The notes: a model not told the origin generated them from the sequence alone. Positions 54,234 through 62,380 are shown, numbered from the stretch's first letter. The stretch: DNA of 64,000 nucleotides from Sphingomonas phyllosphaerae (GCF_029623345.1 NZ_JAPYKH010000001.1:355762-419761), one strand, 5' to 3'. A program made the numbers and translations.

Positions 54234-55102
54234 GACGCGTCGCCGGGCGTGAGCGGGCGGTCGTCTGCGGCGTTTCCCCTGCGCAGCGCCGCCGCCAGCG
54301 AGGCGCTCGCGCTGCCGCGCCGCGCCGGCTTGGGCTGATCGGGTGATGGCGCCCAGCCGGTAAGGAAGACCAGGTCGAAGCGTTCGCGTACGCGCCCGTC
54401 CACGTCGGCGCGCGCGGCGAAAGCGCCGGCGGCGCGCGCCAACGTGTCGCGGCGCAGCGGATGGCGATCGATTAGGGCGTTGCTCGACGCCATGCCGCGC
54501 AGATCGTCGAGCAGCCGGCCGAGACCCCCATAGCCGACGCTCAGCGTCTCGACATCCGCGACCGGCAGCGCGAACCCCGCCCTAACCAGCAGGTCGCCCG
54601 CCGAACGCACGTCGACGAGCGGGTGGAGCCGCGCCACCGCGGGCTCTTCCGCGCCGCGAAAAGCCGCCCGCAGCTGCGCTAGGCTTCCTCCGCCGACGAA
54701 GGCGCCGAGGAACAGTCCGTCAGGCCGGAGTGAGCGACGCGCCAGCGCGAGCGCGCCGGGCAGGTCGCTGACGCCGTCGAGCGTGCCGGCGGCGACGACG
54801 AGGTCGAACGATTCGTCGGCGAAGGGCAGCCGGTCCTCATCGCCCTGCACGCCGCCCGCGGCGGACGCGAAGGCGAAACCGGGATCGACCCGCGCCACCC
54901 GAGCACCGGGCGGGGGCGCATAATCGCCGCGAAAGCAGCCGAGATCGAGCACGTCGGCGAAGTCGCGCTTCACCGCGTCGAGCCGATCGGCGATGCCGTC
55001 GAGCATCGCGGCACGAAGGAAGTCGTGCGCACCGAAGTCGGCGGCGGCACGGTCGCGGTGCCGGCGGCGCGCGGCGCGGTCGAAGATCTCGGGAGGCTGC
55101 AT
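54215..55102 (-). CDS. SAM-dependent methyltransferase, BioC/NDUFAF5-like
   Basis: A 295-residue class I methyltransferase. FDRAARRRHRDRAAADFGAHDFL at the N-terminus and VLDLGCFRGDY as the SAM motif I match the NDUFAF5/BioC-like group; DEDRLPFADESFDLVVAAGTL is motif II-III. Substrate unknown. BioC-like activity in biotin synthesis is possible, but no bio gene is near. Divergent from comF. Confidence 0.75.
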   Translation of the reverse strand: MQPPEIFDRAARRRHRDRAAADFGAHDFLRAAMLDGIADRLDAVKRDFADVLDLGCFRGDYAPPPGARVARVDPGFAFASAAGGVQGDEDRLPFADESFDLVVAAGTLDGVSDLPGALALARRSLRPDGLFLGAFVGGGSLAQLRAAFRGAEEPAVARLHPLVDVRSAGDLLVRAGFALPVADVETLSVGYGGLGRLLDDLRGMASSNALIDRHPLRRDTLARAAGAFAARADVDGRVRERFDLVFLTGWAPSPDQPKPARRGSASASLAAALRRGNAADDRPLTPGDASQCGRP

Positions 55103-55158
55103 GGGTCGTCGGGTGGCTTGTGCCCGCTCGCGGCGCCGCCCACAAGCGCGACGTGCTC

Positions 55159-55863
55159 ATGCGGCTGATCGATCAGGTGCTGCCGCCGCGCTGCCCCGGC
55201 TGCGGCGCGATCGTCTCGGCGCAGGGGCGCTTCTGCGTAGAGTGCTGGGCGACGCTCCACTTCCTCGGCCCGCCTTGGTGCGAGACGTGTCACCTGCCGC
55301 TCGTCACGGCGGCGGGCGCGGGGGCGCGGTGCGACGATTGCCGCGTCGCACCGCCGCGCCACGCGGGGACCCTCGCCGCGGTCGCATATGGCGAGGTGGC
55401 GCGCACGCTCGCGCTGCGGCTCAAGCACGGCGGCCGCGCCGCTTATGCCGTCACGGCGGCGCGCCTGATGGCGCGCTGGGTGCCGTCCGGCGCGACGCTG
55501 CTGGTGCCGGTGCCGCTGCACCGCTGGCGAATGTGGTCACGAGGCTACAATCAGGCCGCGCTGATCGCCGCTGCGGTCTCGCGGGTCAGCGGCGTGGCGT
55601 GGCACCCGCGGCTGCTCGAGCGCCACCGCACCACGCCGATGCTGCGCGATCGCGGCGCGGACGAGCGGCATCGTGCCGTGGCGGGCGCCTTCCGCGTGCC
55701 TGGCCACCGCCGCGCGCGGCTCGCGGGCGCCCATGTCGTGCTGGTCGACGACGTCTACACCAGCGGCGCCACCGCGGACGCCTGTACCGCGACGCTGCTT
55801 GACGCCGGCGCGGCGCGGGTGACGGTGCTGGTGTGGGCGCGCGTGCTGCCGCGAGCCGATTGA
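55159..55863 (+). CDS. comF: ComF-family phosphoribosyltransferase-like protein
   Basis: A 234-residue protein. Zinc-finger cysteines at the N-terminus (CPGCGAIV, FCVECW, CETCHLPL, CDDCR) are followed by a PRTase domain with the PRPP motif HVVLVDDVYTSGATADA. ComF is needed for DNA uptake in transformable bacteria; in others its role is unclear. ATG 55159 (MRLIDQVLPPRCPGC) fits the family; an upstream GTG at 55120 is less likely. Confidence 0.88.
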   Translation: MRLIDQVLPPRCPGCGAIVSAQGRFCVECWATLHFLGPPWCETCHLPLVTAAGAGARCDDCRVAPPRHAGTLAAVAYGEVARTLALRLKHGGRAAYAVTAARLMARWVPSGATLLVPVPLHRWRMWSRGYNQAALIAAAVSRVSGVAWHPRLLERHRTTPMLRDRGADERHRAVAGAFRVPGHRRARLAGAHVVLVDDVYTSGATADACTATLLDAGAARVTVLVWARVLPRAD

Positions 55864-55894
55864 CAGCGGGGGTGGGCGGCCACAATTAGGTGGG

Positions 55895-56152
55895 ATGGCA
55901 CGGGTTGAGATCTACACCAAGGCGTTCTGCCCTTATTGCTCGCGCGCAATGAACCTGCTCGCGAGCAAGGGCGTGTCGGTCGAGGAGACTGACATCGGGG
56001 TGCAACGCGACAAGCGCCCGGAGATGATCGGGCGCGCGTCGGGGCGTTCGACCGTGCCGCAGATTTTTATCAATGGCGTCCATGTCGGCGGTTCCGACGA
56101 TCTCGCCGCGCTGGAGCGCGCGGGCAAGCTCGACGCGATGCTCGCCGCCTGA
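55895..56152 (+). CDS. grxC: Glutaredoxin 3
   Basis: An 85-residue dithiol glutaredoxin. The active site is C12-P-Y-C15 and STVPQIFINGVHVGGSDDL is the glutathione-binding TVP and GG region. Reduces protein disulfides with glutathione. Followed by the DUF1178 gene after 7 bases. Confidence 0.95.
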   Translation: MARVEIYTKAFCPYCSRAMNLLASKGVSVEETDIGVQRDKRPEMIGRASGRSTVPQIFINGVHVGGSDDLAALERAGKLDAMLAA

Positions 56153-56159
56153 GCGGCGC

Positions 56160-56591
56160 GTGATCGTCTTCGATCTCCGCTGCGCGCGCGCGCATGTGTT
56201 CGAGGCGTGGTTCGCCTCGACCTCGGCCTATGAGGAGCAGCGCGAGCGTCGCCTCGTCGCCTGCCCGACGTGCGGCGAGACCAGCGTGGAGAAGGCCGTG
56301 ATGGCGCCTCATGTCGGCGCCAAGGGCAATCGCGGTCCTGCCGAGGCGCGACCGACCTCTCCGGTCGAGGCGCTCCGCCAGCTGGCGGCGCTCCAGGCCG
56401 AGCTGCTGCGCCGGTCACGCTGGGTCGGCAGCGATTTTGCCGCCGAAGCCCGCGCCATGCATGAAGGCGAGCGACCCGAAGGCGCGATCCACGGTGAAGC
56501 GAGCGCGGCCGAGGTGAGCGAGCTGGTCGAGGACGGCGTGCCGATCGCGCCGCTGCTCTTCCCCGTCGCGCCGCCTGATCAGATTAATTGA
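56160..56591 (+). CDS. DUF1178-family protein
   Basis: A 143-residue protein. IVFDLRCARAHVFEAWFAST at the N-terminus with the first Cys, and LVACPTCGETSVEKAVMAPHV with CxxC, make a zinc-ribbon-like head, the DUF1178 hallmark. ARAMHEGERPEGAIHGEAS is the second conserved block. Function unknown. The grxC-DUF1178 pairing is common in alphaproteobacteria. Start GTG 56160. Confidence 0.88.
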   Translation: MIVFDLRCARAHVFEAWFASTSAYEEQRERRLVACPTCGETSVEKAVMAPHVGAKGNRGPAEARPTSPVEALRQLAALQAELLRRSRWVGSDFAAEARAMHEGERPEGAIHGEASAAEVSELVEDGVPIAPLLFPVAPPDQIN

Positions 56592-56853
56592 GCTTTTGAC
56601 CCACGCGATCGGGGATCACCAGTCGCAACGCGGTGCCCTCGGGCCGCTCACAGAGGCTGAGCGTGCCGCCGATCTGCCGCGCCAAGGTGCATAATACGCG
56701 GAGGCCGAGGCTGGAGGCGGCGTCGAGCGCAAAGTCGGGTGGCAGGCCCTCCCTGTCGTCGGCGATGACGAGCGCTACCGCTCCGCCCAAGCCGACGAGC
56801 GCTCTCCCGCCGCGATACGGCAGCCGTTCCATGATCCAAGGGCTCGCCCCCAT
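56584..56853 (-). pseudogene. C-terminal fragment of a histidine-kinase ATPase domain
   Basis: An 89-residue frame that matches the end of a HisKA_2/HWE-type kinase: VIADDREGLPPDF (degenerate G1 box), SSLGLRVLCTLARQIGGTLSL (G2) and GTALRLVIP. The N box and the whole dimerisation/His domain are missing, and an in-frame TAG lies 15 codons upstream of the ATG. So it is a remnant or a tiny expressed fragment. It overlaps the DUF1178 3' end by 8 bases. Confidence 0.55.
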
Positions 56854-56981
56854 CTGTCGCTTGCCCCCAAGCCCGATTGGTACCGTCGCGGCCCAGTCTA
56901 CCGCTGAAGCGAGAACCTGTCATCGCGTGGTCACATGAGCCAGATCAGTCACCCAAATGATTTAAGTCAGTCGCTTGTTTT

Positions 56982-57006
56982 TGAACGCTTATCGAGCCGC
57001 GACGTT
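56982..57006 (+). promoter_or_regulatory. EcfG-type general stress promoter
   Basis: TGAAC-N16-CGTT, one base off the alphaproteobacterial EcfG consensus GGAAC-N16/17-CGTT. It is 46 bases upstream of a small membrane protein gene with a strong ribosome site. Confidence 0.55.
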
Positions 57007-57051
57007 GACCCGCTCACGTGCTCCACGGTGCGTGTCGAAGGAGGTCAGGTC

Positions 57052-57255
57052 ATGCCGGTCGAGTCGATCGAAGGTAAGCCACGTGGGGCCGCCATGCTCT
57101 TCGCCATCGGCGTGCTGGCCGCGCTCGTCGTCTATGCGGTCAAGTGGCGGGTCGCGCCGGCGAGCGGTCCCGACAACGTGCTGGTATTCGCGCTGGTGGG
57201 CGGTGCGATCGGCTGCGCCGTCGCGGTGGTGCGCGACTGTCGGGAGCGCGGGTGA
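57052..57255 (+). CDS. Small two-helix membrane protein, likely stress-induced
   Basis: A 67-residue protein with ribosome site AAGGAGGT at 57038-57045. Two hydrophobic helices are at about residues 13-29 (AAMLFAIGVLAALVVYAV) and 43-60 (LVFALVGGAIGCAVAVV), with RDCRERG at the end. No named family is recognised. An EcfG-type promoter precedes it. The stop overlaps the ATG of a short next frame (TGATG). Confidence 0.65.
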   Translation: MPVESIEGKPRGAAMLFAIGVLAALVVYAVKWRVAPASGPDNVLVFALVGGAIGCAVAVVRDCRERG

Positions 57256-57386
57256 TGGGTGGCGACGCCTTCAGGGTCTACGGCACCGCCGCCCCCGAGA
57301 ACAACCAGACGTCGCCGGCGGGCGGGATGCGCGGCGAGGCAATGCGATGCCGGAGGGCACCGATGGGTCGCTTACCCATGAGATGA
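57255..57386 (+). CDS. Short coupled frame, possible N-terminus of a frameshifted gene
   Basis: A 43-codon frame starting on the TGATG of the gene before. The first 25 codons (GGDAFRVYGTAAPENNQTSP) look protein-like; the end is Arg/Met-rich. It overlaps the next frame (57347-57736), which has a family-like C-terminus, so a frameshift between about 57340 and 57390 could join them into one protein of about 160 residues. Confidence 0.35.
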   Translation: MGGDAFRVYGTAAPENNQTSPAGGMRGEAMRCRRAPMGRLPMR

Positions 57387-57736
57387 CGTCGAGCGACGAC
57401 CGCGTGCTCACCTTCAAGGAGCAATCGGGAGGCAGCATCGTCGAGGCGAGCGGCCGCGCGGGCGAACGCGCGCACCCGGCGGAGGCGGTGCGGAGCTCGG
57501 GACCGGGGTGGGGCACGCTCGTGCCCGCTGGTGCGCTCGGCTTCCTTCTGGGTCGGCGCGCGGCGCGATCACGTAGCGTGACACCGCCTCCGCGACTCAC
57601 GCTGCCCCCGGTACTCGCCGCGACGCCCGAAAGCATGACCGATGCCGTGCCGCGCGGCTGGGACCGGGTCGACGAGGGATCGGACGAGTCCTTCCCCGCC
57701 AGCGACCCGCCGTCCTACGCCACGCCGGGCCGCTGA
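57347..57736 (+). CDS. Hypothetical protein with C-terminal FPASDPPS motif
   Basis: A 129-residue frame from ATG 57347. Its C-terminus VDEGSDESFPASDPPSYATP is a motif found at the end of many alphaproteobacterial stress-linked proteins. GTLVPAGALGFLLG is a short hydrophobic segment in the middle. No ribosome site is clear; see the preceding frame for a possible true N-terminus. Function unknown. Confidence 0.5.
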   Translation: MPEGTDGSLTHEMTSSDDRVLTFKEQSGGSIVEASGRAGERAHPAEAVRSSGPGWGTLVPAGALGFLLGRRAARSRSVTPPPRLTLPPVLAATPESMTDAVPRGWDRVDEGSDESFPASDPPSYATPGR

Positions 57737-57746
57737 GCGCGCGCGC

Positions 57747-58391
57747 TCAGACGCCGCCGAGCACCAGCCGATCTTGCTCCAGCCCGGCGGTGAGTGCCTC
57801 ATAGCCGCCGACCTGGCACCAGCGCGTGTCGAGCGGCTCGTAATGCGTCGCCGAGATCACCATCACGTCGGCTCCGGCCGCCTCGGCTGCGGCGATGCCC
57901 GCGGGCGCGTCCTCCCAGACGAGGCAGTCGCGCGCGTCCACCCCGAGCCGCTCGGCGGCGAGCAGGAAACAATCGGGGGCGGGCTTGCCGCGCTCGACGT
58001 CGTCGGCGGTAACCATCACCTTGGGCGGGGTGACGCCGGCAGCGCGGAGCCGGACCTCGGCGAGCGAGCGCGGCGCCGAGGTGACGATCGCCCAGCGCTC
58101 CGGCGGCAGCGCCGCGGTGAAGGCGCCCGCGCCGGCGATCTCAACCACGTCGGCGACGTCGTCGATCTCGGCCTGGAGCAGCAGTTCAAACTCGCGCTGC
58201 GGGTCGACACCGGGCGGGGCGAAGCGGCGGATCGTCTCAATCGCCTTTACTCCGTGCATCACGCGCATCAGCTCGTCCACGTCGATGCGGTTGCGCTCGG
58301 CCCAGGCGGTCCAGGCGCGCACCGCCGACGGGATCGAGTTGATCAGCGTCCCGTCCATGTCGAACAGGAAGGCGGCGTAGCGGCGGCTCAC
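57747..58391 (-). CDS. HAD-family phosphatase
   Basis: A 214-residue phosphoglycolate phosphatase-like HAD hydrolase. The nucleophile aspartates are in FLFDMDGTLINS, motif II in VTSAPRS, lysine in GKPAPDCFLLAAERLG, and motif IV in CLVWEDAPAGIAAA. A helical cap lies between. Probably acts on a sugar phosphate. GTG 58391 overlaps the leuA stop (GTGA), which links it to leucine synthesis in expression if not in function. Confidence 0.87.
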   Translation of the reverse strand: MSRRYAAFLFDMDGTLINSIPSAVRAWTAWAERNRIDVDELMRVMHGVKAIETIRRFAPPGVDPQREFELLLQAEIDDVADVVEIAGAGAFTAALPPERWAIVTSAPRSLAEVRLRAAGVTPPKVMVTADDVERGKPAPDCFLLAAERLGVDARDCLVWEDAPAGIAAAEAAGADVMVISATHYEPLDTRWCQVGGYEALTAGLEQDRLVLGGV

Positions 58392-60046
58392 GCCCGATTC
58401 GCCGCGGAGAGGACGGCGCGGACGCTCGCGGTGGCGATGTCGGTGTCGATCCCGACGCCCCAGACAGTGCGTCCGTCGGGGGTGCGGCACTCGAGATAGG
58501 CCGCCGCCTGCGCCCCGGCGCCGTGGCCGATCGCGTGCTCGGCATAATCGACCACGTCGAGCGTCGGCCCGGTGCTGTCGGCGAGCGCGGCGATCACGCC
58601 TGAAATCAGGCCGTTGCCGCGTCCGGACAGCGAACGATCCTCGCCGTCGATGGCGATGCGGCCGACGAAGACGCGCTCGCCCGCGGCGCCGCTCTCGTCA
58701 TAGTCGCGTAGCACGAAGCGATCGCTCGCGCCGGGCAGATAGGCGCGCTCGAACGCGCCCCAGATGTCGGCGGCGTTGAGCTCGCGGCTGGTCTCGTCCG
58801 CCAGCGCCTGGACGTGGCGGCTGAAGTCGGCCTGGAGCCGCTTGGGGAGCCGCAGCCCCTTGTCCTGCTCGATCACCCAGGCGACCCCGCCTTTGCCCGA
58901 TTGCGAGTTGACGCGAATGACCGCCTCGTAGCTGCGCCCGAGGTCGGCCGGGTCGATCGGCAGATAGGGGACTTCCCACAGCCCGTCGTTGCGTGCGGCC
59001 TGTGCGACGAAGCCCTTCTTGATCGCGTCCTGGTGCGAGCCCGAGAATGCGGTGAAGACGAGGTCGCCGGCATAAGGCGTGCGCGGGTGGATCGGGATGT
59101 TGGTGGCATATTCCACCGTCTTCACGATCGAATCGATGTCGGAGAGGTCGAGCTGTGGGTCGACTCCCTGCGTGTACATGTTGAGCGCGACCGTCACGAG
59201 ATCGCAATTGCCGGTGCGCTCGCCGTTGCCGAGCAGGCAGCCCTCGACGCGGTCGGCGCCCGCCATGATCCCGAGCTCCGCCGCGGCGACGCCCGTGCCG
59301 CGGTCATTGTGCGTGTGGAGCGAGATCACCGCGGCGTCGCGCTGGCGCAGATGGCGCGCGAACCACTCGATCTGGTCGGCATAAACGTTGGGGGTCGCGC
59401 ACTCGACCGTCGCGGGCAGGTTGAAGATGATCGGCGCATCGGGCGTCGGGCGCAGCACCTCGGCCACCGCCTCGCAGACCTCGAGCGAGAAATCGAGCTC
59501 GGCGGTGGAGAAGGTCTCGGGCGAATATTCGAACTGCCAGCGCGTGCTCGGGCGCTTGGCGGCCTCGTCGCGGAGCACCTTGGCGCCATCGACCGCGATG
59601 CGCTTCACGTCGTCGCGCGACATGCCGAAGACGATCTTGCGCCACGCCGGGCTGACCGCGTTGTAGAGGTGGACGATCGCGCTGTGCGCGCCCTCCAGGC
59701 TCTCGAAGCTGCGTTCGATCAGGTCGCGGCGCGACTGCGTGAGTACCTGGATCTGTACGTTCTCCGGCACGCGATTGTCGCGGATCAAGCCCGAGATGAA
59801 GTCAAACTCGGTCGCGCCGGCGGAGGGGAAGCCGACCTCGATCTCCTTGAGCCCGACCTTTACCAGCAGGTCGAAGAAGCGCCTCTTCTTCTCGGCGTCC
59901 ATCGGATCGATCAGCGCCTGGTTGCCGTCGCGCAGGTCGGTGGAGAGCCAGCGCGGCGCGCGCGTGATCGTGGCCGAGGGCCACCGCCGGTCAGGCAGGT
60001 CGACGGGAGGGAAGGGGCGGTATTTGGTCGCGGGGTCGCGCAGCAT
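58388..60046 (-). CDS. leuA: 2-isopropylmalate synthase
   Basis: First step of leucine synthesis: acetyl-CoA plus 2-oxoisovalerate. It has 552 residues, the LeuA2 type. Metal-binding LSTDLRDGNQALIDPM, the VSLHTHNDRGTGVAAAELG-type HxH block, EGCLLGNGERTGNCDL and a C-terminal LeuA regulatory domain with GLISGVIAALAD are seen. Leucine feedback is known for the family. A leucine-rich leader and stem lie 42-134 bases upstream. Confidence 0.95.
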   Translation of the reverse strand: MLRDPATKYRPFPPVDLPDRRWPSATITRAPRWLSTDLRDGNQALIDPMDAEKKRRFFDLLVKVGLKEIEVGFPSAGATEFDFISGLIRDNRVPENVQIQVLTQSRRDLIERSFESLEGAHSAIVHLYNAVSPAWRKIVFGMSRDDVKRIAVDGAKVLRDEAAKRPSTRWQFEYSPETFSTAELDFSLEVCEAVAEVLRPTPDAPIIFNLPATVECATPNVYADQIEWFARHLRQRDAAVISLHTHNDRGTGVAAAELGIMAGADRVEGCLLGNGERTGNCDLVTVALNMYTQGVDPQLDLSDIDSIVKTVEYATNIPIHPRTPYAGDLVFTAFSGSHQDAIKKGFVAQAARNDGLWEVPYLPIDPADLGRSYEAVIRVNSQSGKGGVAWVIEQDKGLRLPKRLQADFSRHVQALADETSRELNAADIWGAFERAYLPGASDRFVLRDYDESGAAGERVFVGRIAIDGEDRSLSGRGNGLISGVIAALADSTGPTLDVVDYAEHAIGHGAGAQAAAYLECRTPDGRTVWGVGIDTDIATASVRAVLSAANRA

Positions 60047-60087
60047 GACGGTGGCTCTCTCGACAGGAGCGGAAGGGATATGATCCA

Positions 60088-60137
60088 GCCCTTAGGCGCG
60101 GCGCGACGGGCGCGCGAGCGGTGACGCGCCTAAGGGC
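60088..60137 (-). promoter_or_regulatory. leuA leader stem (candidate attenuator)
   Basis: GCCCTTAGGCGCG and CGCGCCTAAGGGC form a perfect 13-bp stem around a 24-base loop. The 5' arm (60137-60125 on the minus strand) holds the stop codon of the leader peptide. The 3' arm is 42 bases before the leuA start. No T-run follows, so the mechanism may be Rho- or translation-based. Confidence 0.55.
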
Positions 60138-60180
60138 GCGTAAGTCGAAGCAGCAGGGCGAGGCCGTGGGCCGTGGTCAT
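60130..60180 (-). CDS. Leucine-rich leader peptide of leuA
   Basis: The frame is MTTAHGLALLLRLTRP: 5 of 16 residues are Leu, with three in a row (CTG CTG CTT) followed by CGA CTT. It lies just upstream of a 13-bp stem and leuA, the textbook place for a leucine attenuation peptide. The ribosome site is weak, and a possible promoter (CTGGAC, 17, GGTACT) would start the transcript very near the ATG. Confidence 0.6.
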   Translation of the reverse strand: MTTAHGLALLLRLTRP

Positions 60181-60297
60181 CGAGGGCCTGAGTACCCCGC
60201 GCCGGCGCGGCTTGTCCAGCGCAACGAACCGCACGCGAAATCTTGAGTAAAACGAAACCTTTGTCGGCGAGATAGGAGGGGTACGAGGGAGTTTACC

Positions 60298-60687
60298 ATG
60301 TTGCAGCTGGTCTATATCAGCACCGCGGTCGGGCAGATCGCCACCGCCTCGATCCTGGCGGCGTCGCGCGCCAACAACACGCGCGACCGGATCACCGGGC
60401 TTCTCTTCAGCGACGGCCGCCGCTTCCTCCAGGCGCTCGAGGGCGAGCCGGCGATGGTGGAGCGCGCATTCGCGCGCATCGGCGCCGATCCGCGCCACCG
60501 CGCGTTGGTCCTGCTGTCGCGGCGCGAGGTGACGCAGCGCGAGTTCGGCGACTGGGCGATGGCCGAGCGCGTCCCCGGCTCGGACGGTGAGGCGTTCACG
60601 CGCCGCGTCGCTGACCTGGTGGCGAACGCGTCGCCGGCGGTACGGGCGACGTTCGACAGTTTCGCGCGGCTCCAGCGCGCGGCGTGA
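60298..60687 (+). CDS. BLUF-domain blue-light photoreceptor
   Basis: A 129-residue stand-alone BLUF protein that binds FAD. The key residues are Tyr6 in LVYIS, Asn27 in SRANNTRDRITGLL, Gln45 in RFLQALEG, and Trp86/Met88 in FGDWAMAE. There is no effector domain, so it must signal through a partner, often a cyclic di-GMP enzyme or a regulator. GAGGGAG precedes ATG 60298. It is divergent from the leuA leader. Confidence 0.92.
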   Translation: MLQLVYISTAVGQIATASILAASRANNTRDRITGLLFSDGRRFLQALEGEPAMVERAFARIGADPRHRALVLLSRREVTQREFGDWAMAERVPGSDGEAFTRRVADLVANASPAVRATFDSFARLQRAA

Positions 60688-60709
60688 GCTTACCTATTTT
60701 TTGAGAAGG

Positions 60710-60806
60710 CGTCATCCTGAGCTCGTCTCAGGATCCACCCCGCCGCAGTCCCACGTGTCGGAGCGCTCGCGGGACGGTGGATCCTGAAACAAGTTCGGGA
60801 TGACGC
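60710..60806. repeat. Dispersed palindromic repeat, family B copy 2
   Basis: Left end CGTCATCCTGAGCTCGTCTC, right end GATCCTGAAACAAGTTCGGG, as in the copy at 39554. It sits between two convergent genes. Confidence 0.75.
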
Positions 60807-60828
60807 CGCAGAGAAGGAAAGCGCGCGC

Positions 60829-61446
60829 CTACGCCGTGAAGGCGGCGTTGACGTTGAGCTTCACCGTGTCCGAGACGGCCGGCGCGGCATAACCGAGGCC
60901 GAAGTCGCTGCGCTTGATCGTGCCGGTGCCGACGAAGCCGAAATTGGCCTTCTTGCTCATCGGATTGTCGCCCGCGCCGACGAAGGTGACGTCGAGCGTG
61001 ACCGGCTTGGTGATGCCCTTGATCGTCAGCTCGCCATTGACCACCGCCTTGTTGGGCCCACGCGGGGTCACGGTCGTCGACACGAAGCGCGCCGTCGGGT
61101 TATTGGCCGCGTCGAAGAAGTCCTTCGACTTGAGGTGATTGGCAAATTGCGGCGTGGTCACCGAGAGCTGGTCGACCGCGAAGGTGACCTCCACCTTGGT
61201 GGCGGCGGGCTTCTTGGGATCGATCGTGATCGAGCCCCCGGAAGCGCCGAACTGGCCCTGCAGCATCGAAAAGCCGAGGTGGTTCACCTCCCAGGTCACC
61301 TGCGTGTGCGCGGGATCGACTTGATAGGTGCCGGCGGCGACGCGCGCGGCGCTCGGCTGGCCCGGCTGGCCCGGCGCGGTGGCGAGCTGCGCGGCGGCGG
61401 GGACGGCGAGCGCGGCGACGAGGCCGGCGGCGAGAAGATGACGCAT
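60829..61446 (-). CDS. YceI-family periplasmic protein
   Basis: A 205-residue exported lipocalin-like protein with a signal peptide (LLAAGLVAALAVPAAAQ). YQVDPAHTQVTWEVNHLGFS, FEV-type strands and NGELTIKGITKPVTLDVTF are the YceI blocks. Members bind isoprenoids such as polyprenyl chains. ATG 61446 follows AGGAGGA; the longer frame to 61539 is not supported. Confidence 0.92.
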   Translation of the reverse strand: MRHLLAAGLVAALAVPAAAQLATAPGQPGQPSAARVAAGTYQVDPAHTQVTWEVNHLGFSMLQGQFGASGGSITIDPKKPAATKVEVTFAVDQLSVTTPQFANHLKSKDFFDAANNPTARFVSTTVTPRGPNKAVVNGELTIKGITKPVTLDVTFVGAGDNPMSKKANFGFVGTGTIKRSDFGLGYAAPAVSDTVKLNVNAAFTA

Positions 61447-61531
61447 GATGCTTCCTCCTGTTGTTGGCCTCTTGCACCACACTATCGCTCGGCCGGATAG
61501 AGCGCGCGGCGAAACGGAGGTTTTCGGCCGA

Positions 61532-62323
61532 CTATTCACCCGCGTCGGACTGGCCAGGCGCCGCCTCGATCGTGATGTCGAAGCGGATCCGCACCCAGAC
61601 GCCGATCAGCGGCTGCCCGCCGCGACGCGGTGGCCGCACGAGGAACTGCCACCCGGCCTGGCGCAGCCCCCGCGCGATGCCCGAGCCGGGTGACTCGCCG
61701 AGCTCGCGACAATCCTCGACATGGAAGCGCGGGGCGGTGCGGCAGGCGATCATGCCCCAGCCGGCGCGGCCGCGCGGCATGTACGGGCTCGTCTCGGCGC
61801 GGGTCGGCCTGCGGTACCATTCCGCGGCGTACAGCGGCTCACCGCCCGGCCCCTTGCCGACGGCGGGCGTGTCGTCTCCCGTCCCGGCGCTGGCGCTCTG
61901 CTCGCCGTCCGCACCGGGGGCGGGCGCCGTGCCCTTGATCTTGCCGATGTCCGACGCGGCGTAATCGTCGCGATTGAGGATCAGCACGCCAGGTAGTTTG
62001 AGCGTGGCGAGGGGAGGCGGCACCTCCGCGGTGGGCTGGACCGGGCGCTCGCGCGGCACCGGTGCGGTGCGCTGCCGCGCGGACTGACGCTTTTGCTCGC
62101 TCCGCTTCGTCGTTGCGGTCTCGGCGCGCCGGCCCGGCGGGCTGACGTCGAAGGTACTAAGCGGGCGGTGGTCGCCGAAGTCGCCGCGCACCACGCCGCC
62201 CATGCGCAGCAGCGCCAGCAGGAGCGCCGCGGCGATGGCAAGCGCGAGCAGCCAGGAGGCGACGCGGCTGCCGGTGTCGGCGCGCGTGCGATACGACGAG
62301 TCTCGGTACGTCGCCGTCCGCAT
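61532..62323 (-). CDS. TonB-like membrane-anchored hypothetical protein
   Basis: A 263-residue protein. One helix at about residues 22-41 (VASWLLALAIAAALLLALL), a charged Pro/Arg-rich linker, and a C-terminal domain with ADWYR-type block (YAAEWYRRPTRAETSPYMP), CRTAPRFHVEDCRELGESPG and WVRIRFDITIEA. This resembles TonB C-terminal-like proteins of sphingomonads. Two cysteines may pair. Energy transduction is not shown. Confidence 0.55.
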   Translation of the reverse strand: MRTATYRDSSYRTRADTGSRVASWLLALAIAAALLLALLRMGGVVRGDFGDHRPLSTFDVSPPGRRAETATTKRSEQKRQSARQRTAPVPRERPVQPTAEVPPPLATLKLPGVLILNRDDYAASDIGKIKGTAPAPGADGEQSASAGTGDDTPAVGKGPGGEPLYAAEWYRRPTRAETSPYMPRGRAGWGMIACRTAPRFHVEDCRELGESPGSGIARGLRQAGWQFLVRPPRRGGQPLIGVWVRIRFDITIEAAPGQSDAGE

Positions 62324-62380
62324 CGCGCGCGCCTACAGGAGCGCGCGCGCGGCATCAATCCGCCGCGCGCGCGCCGAGCG

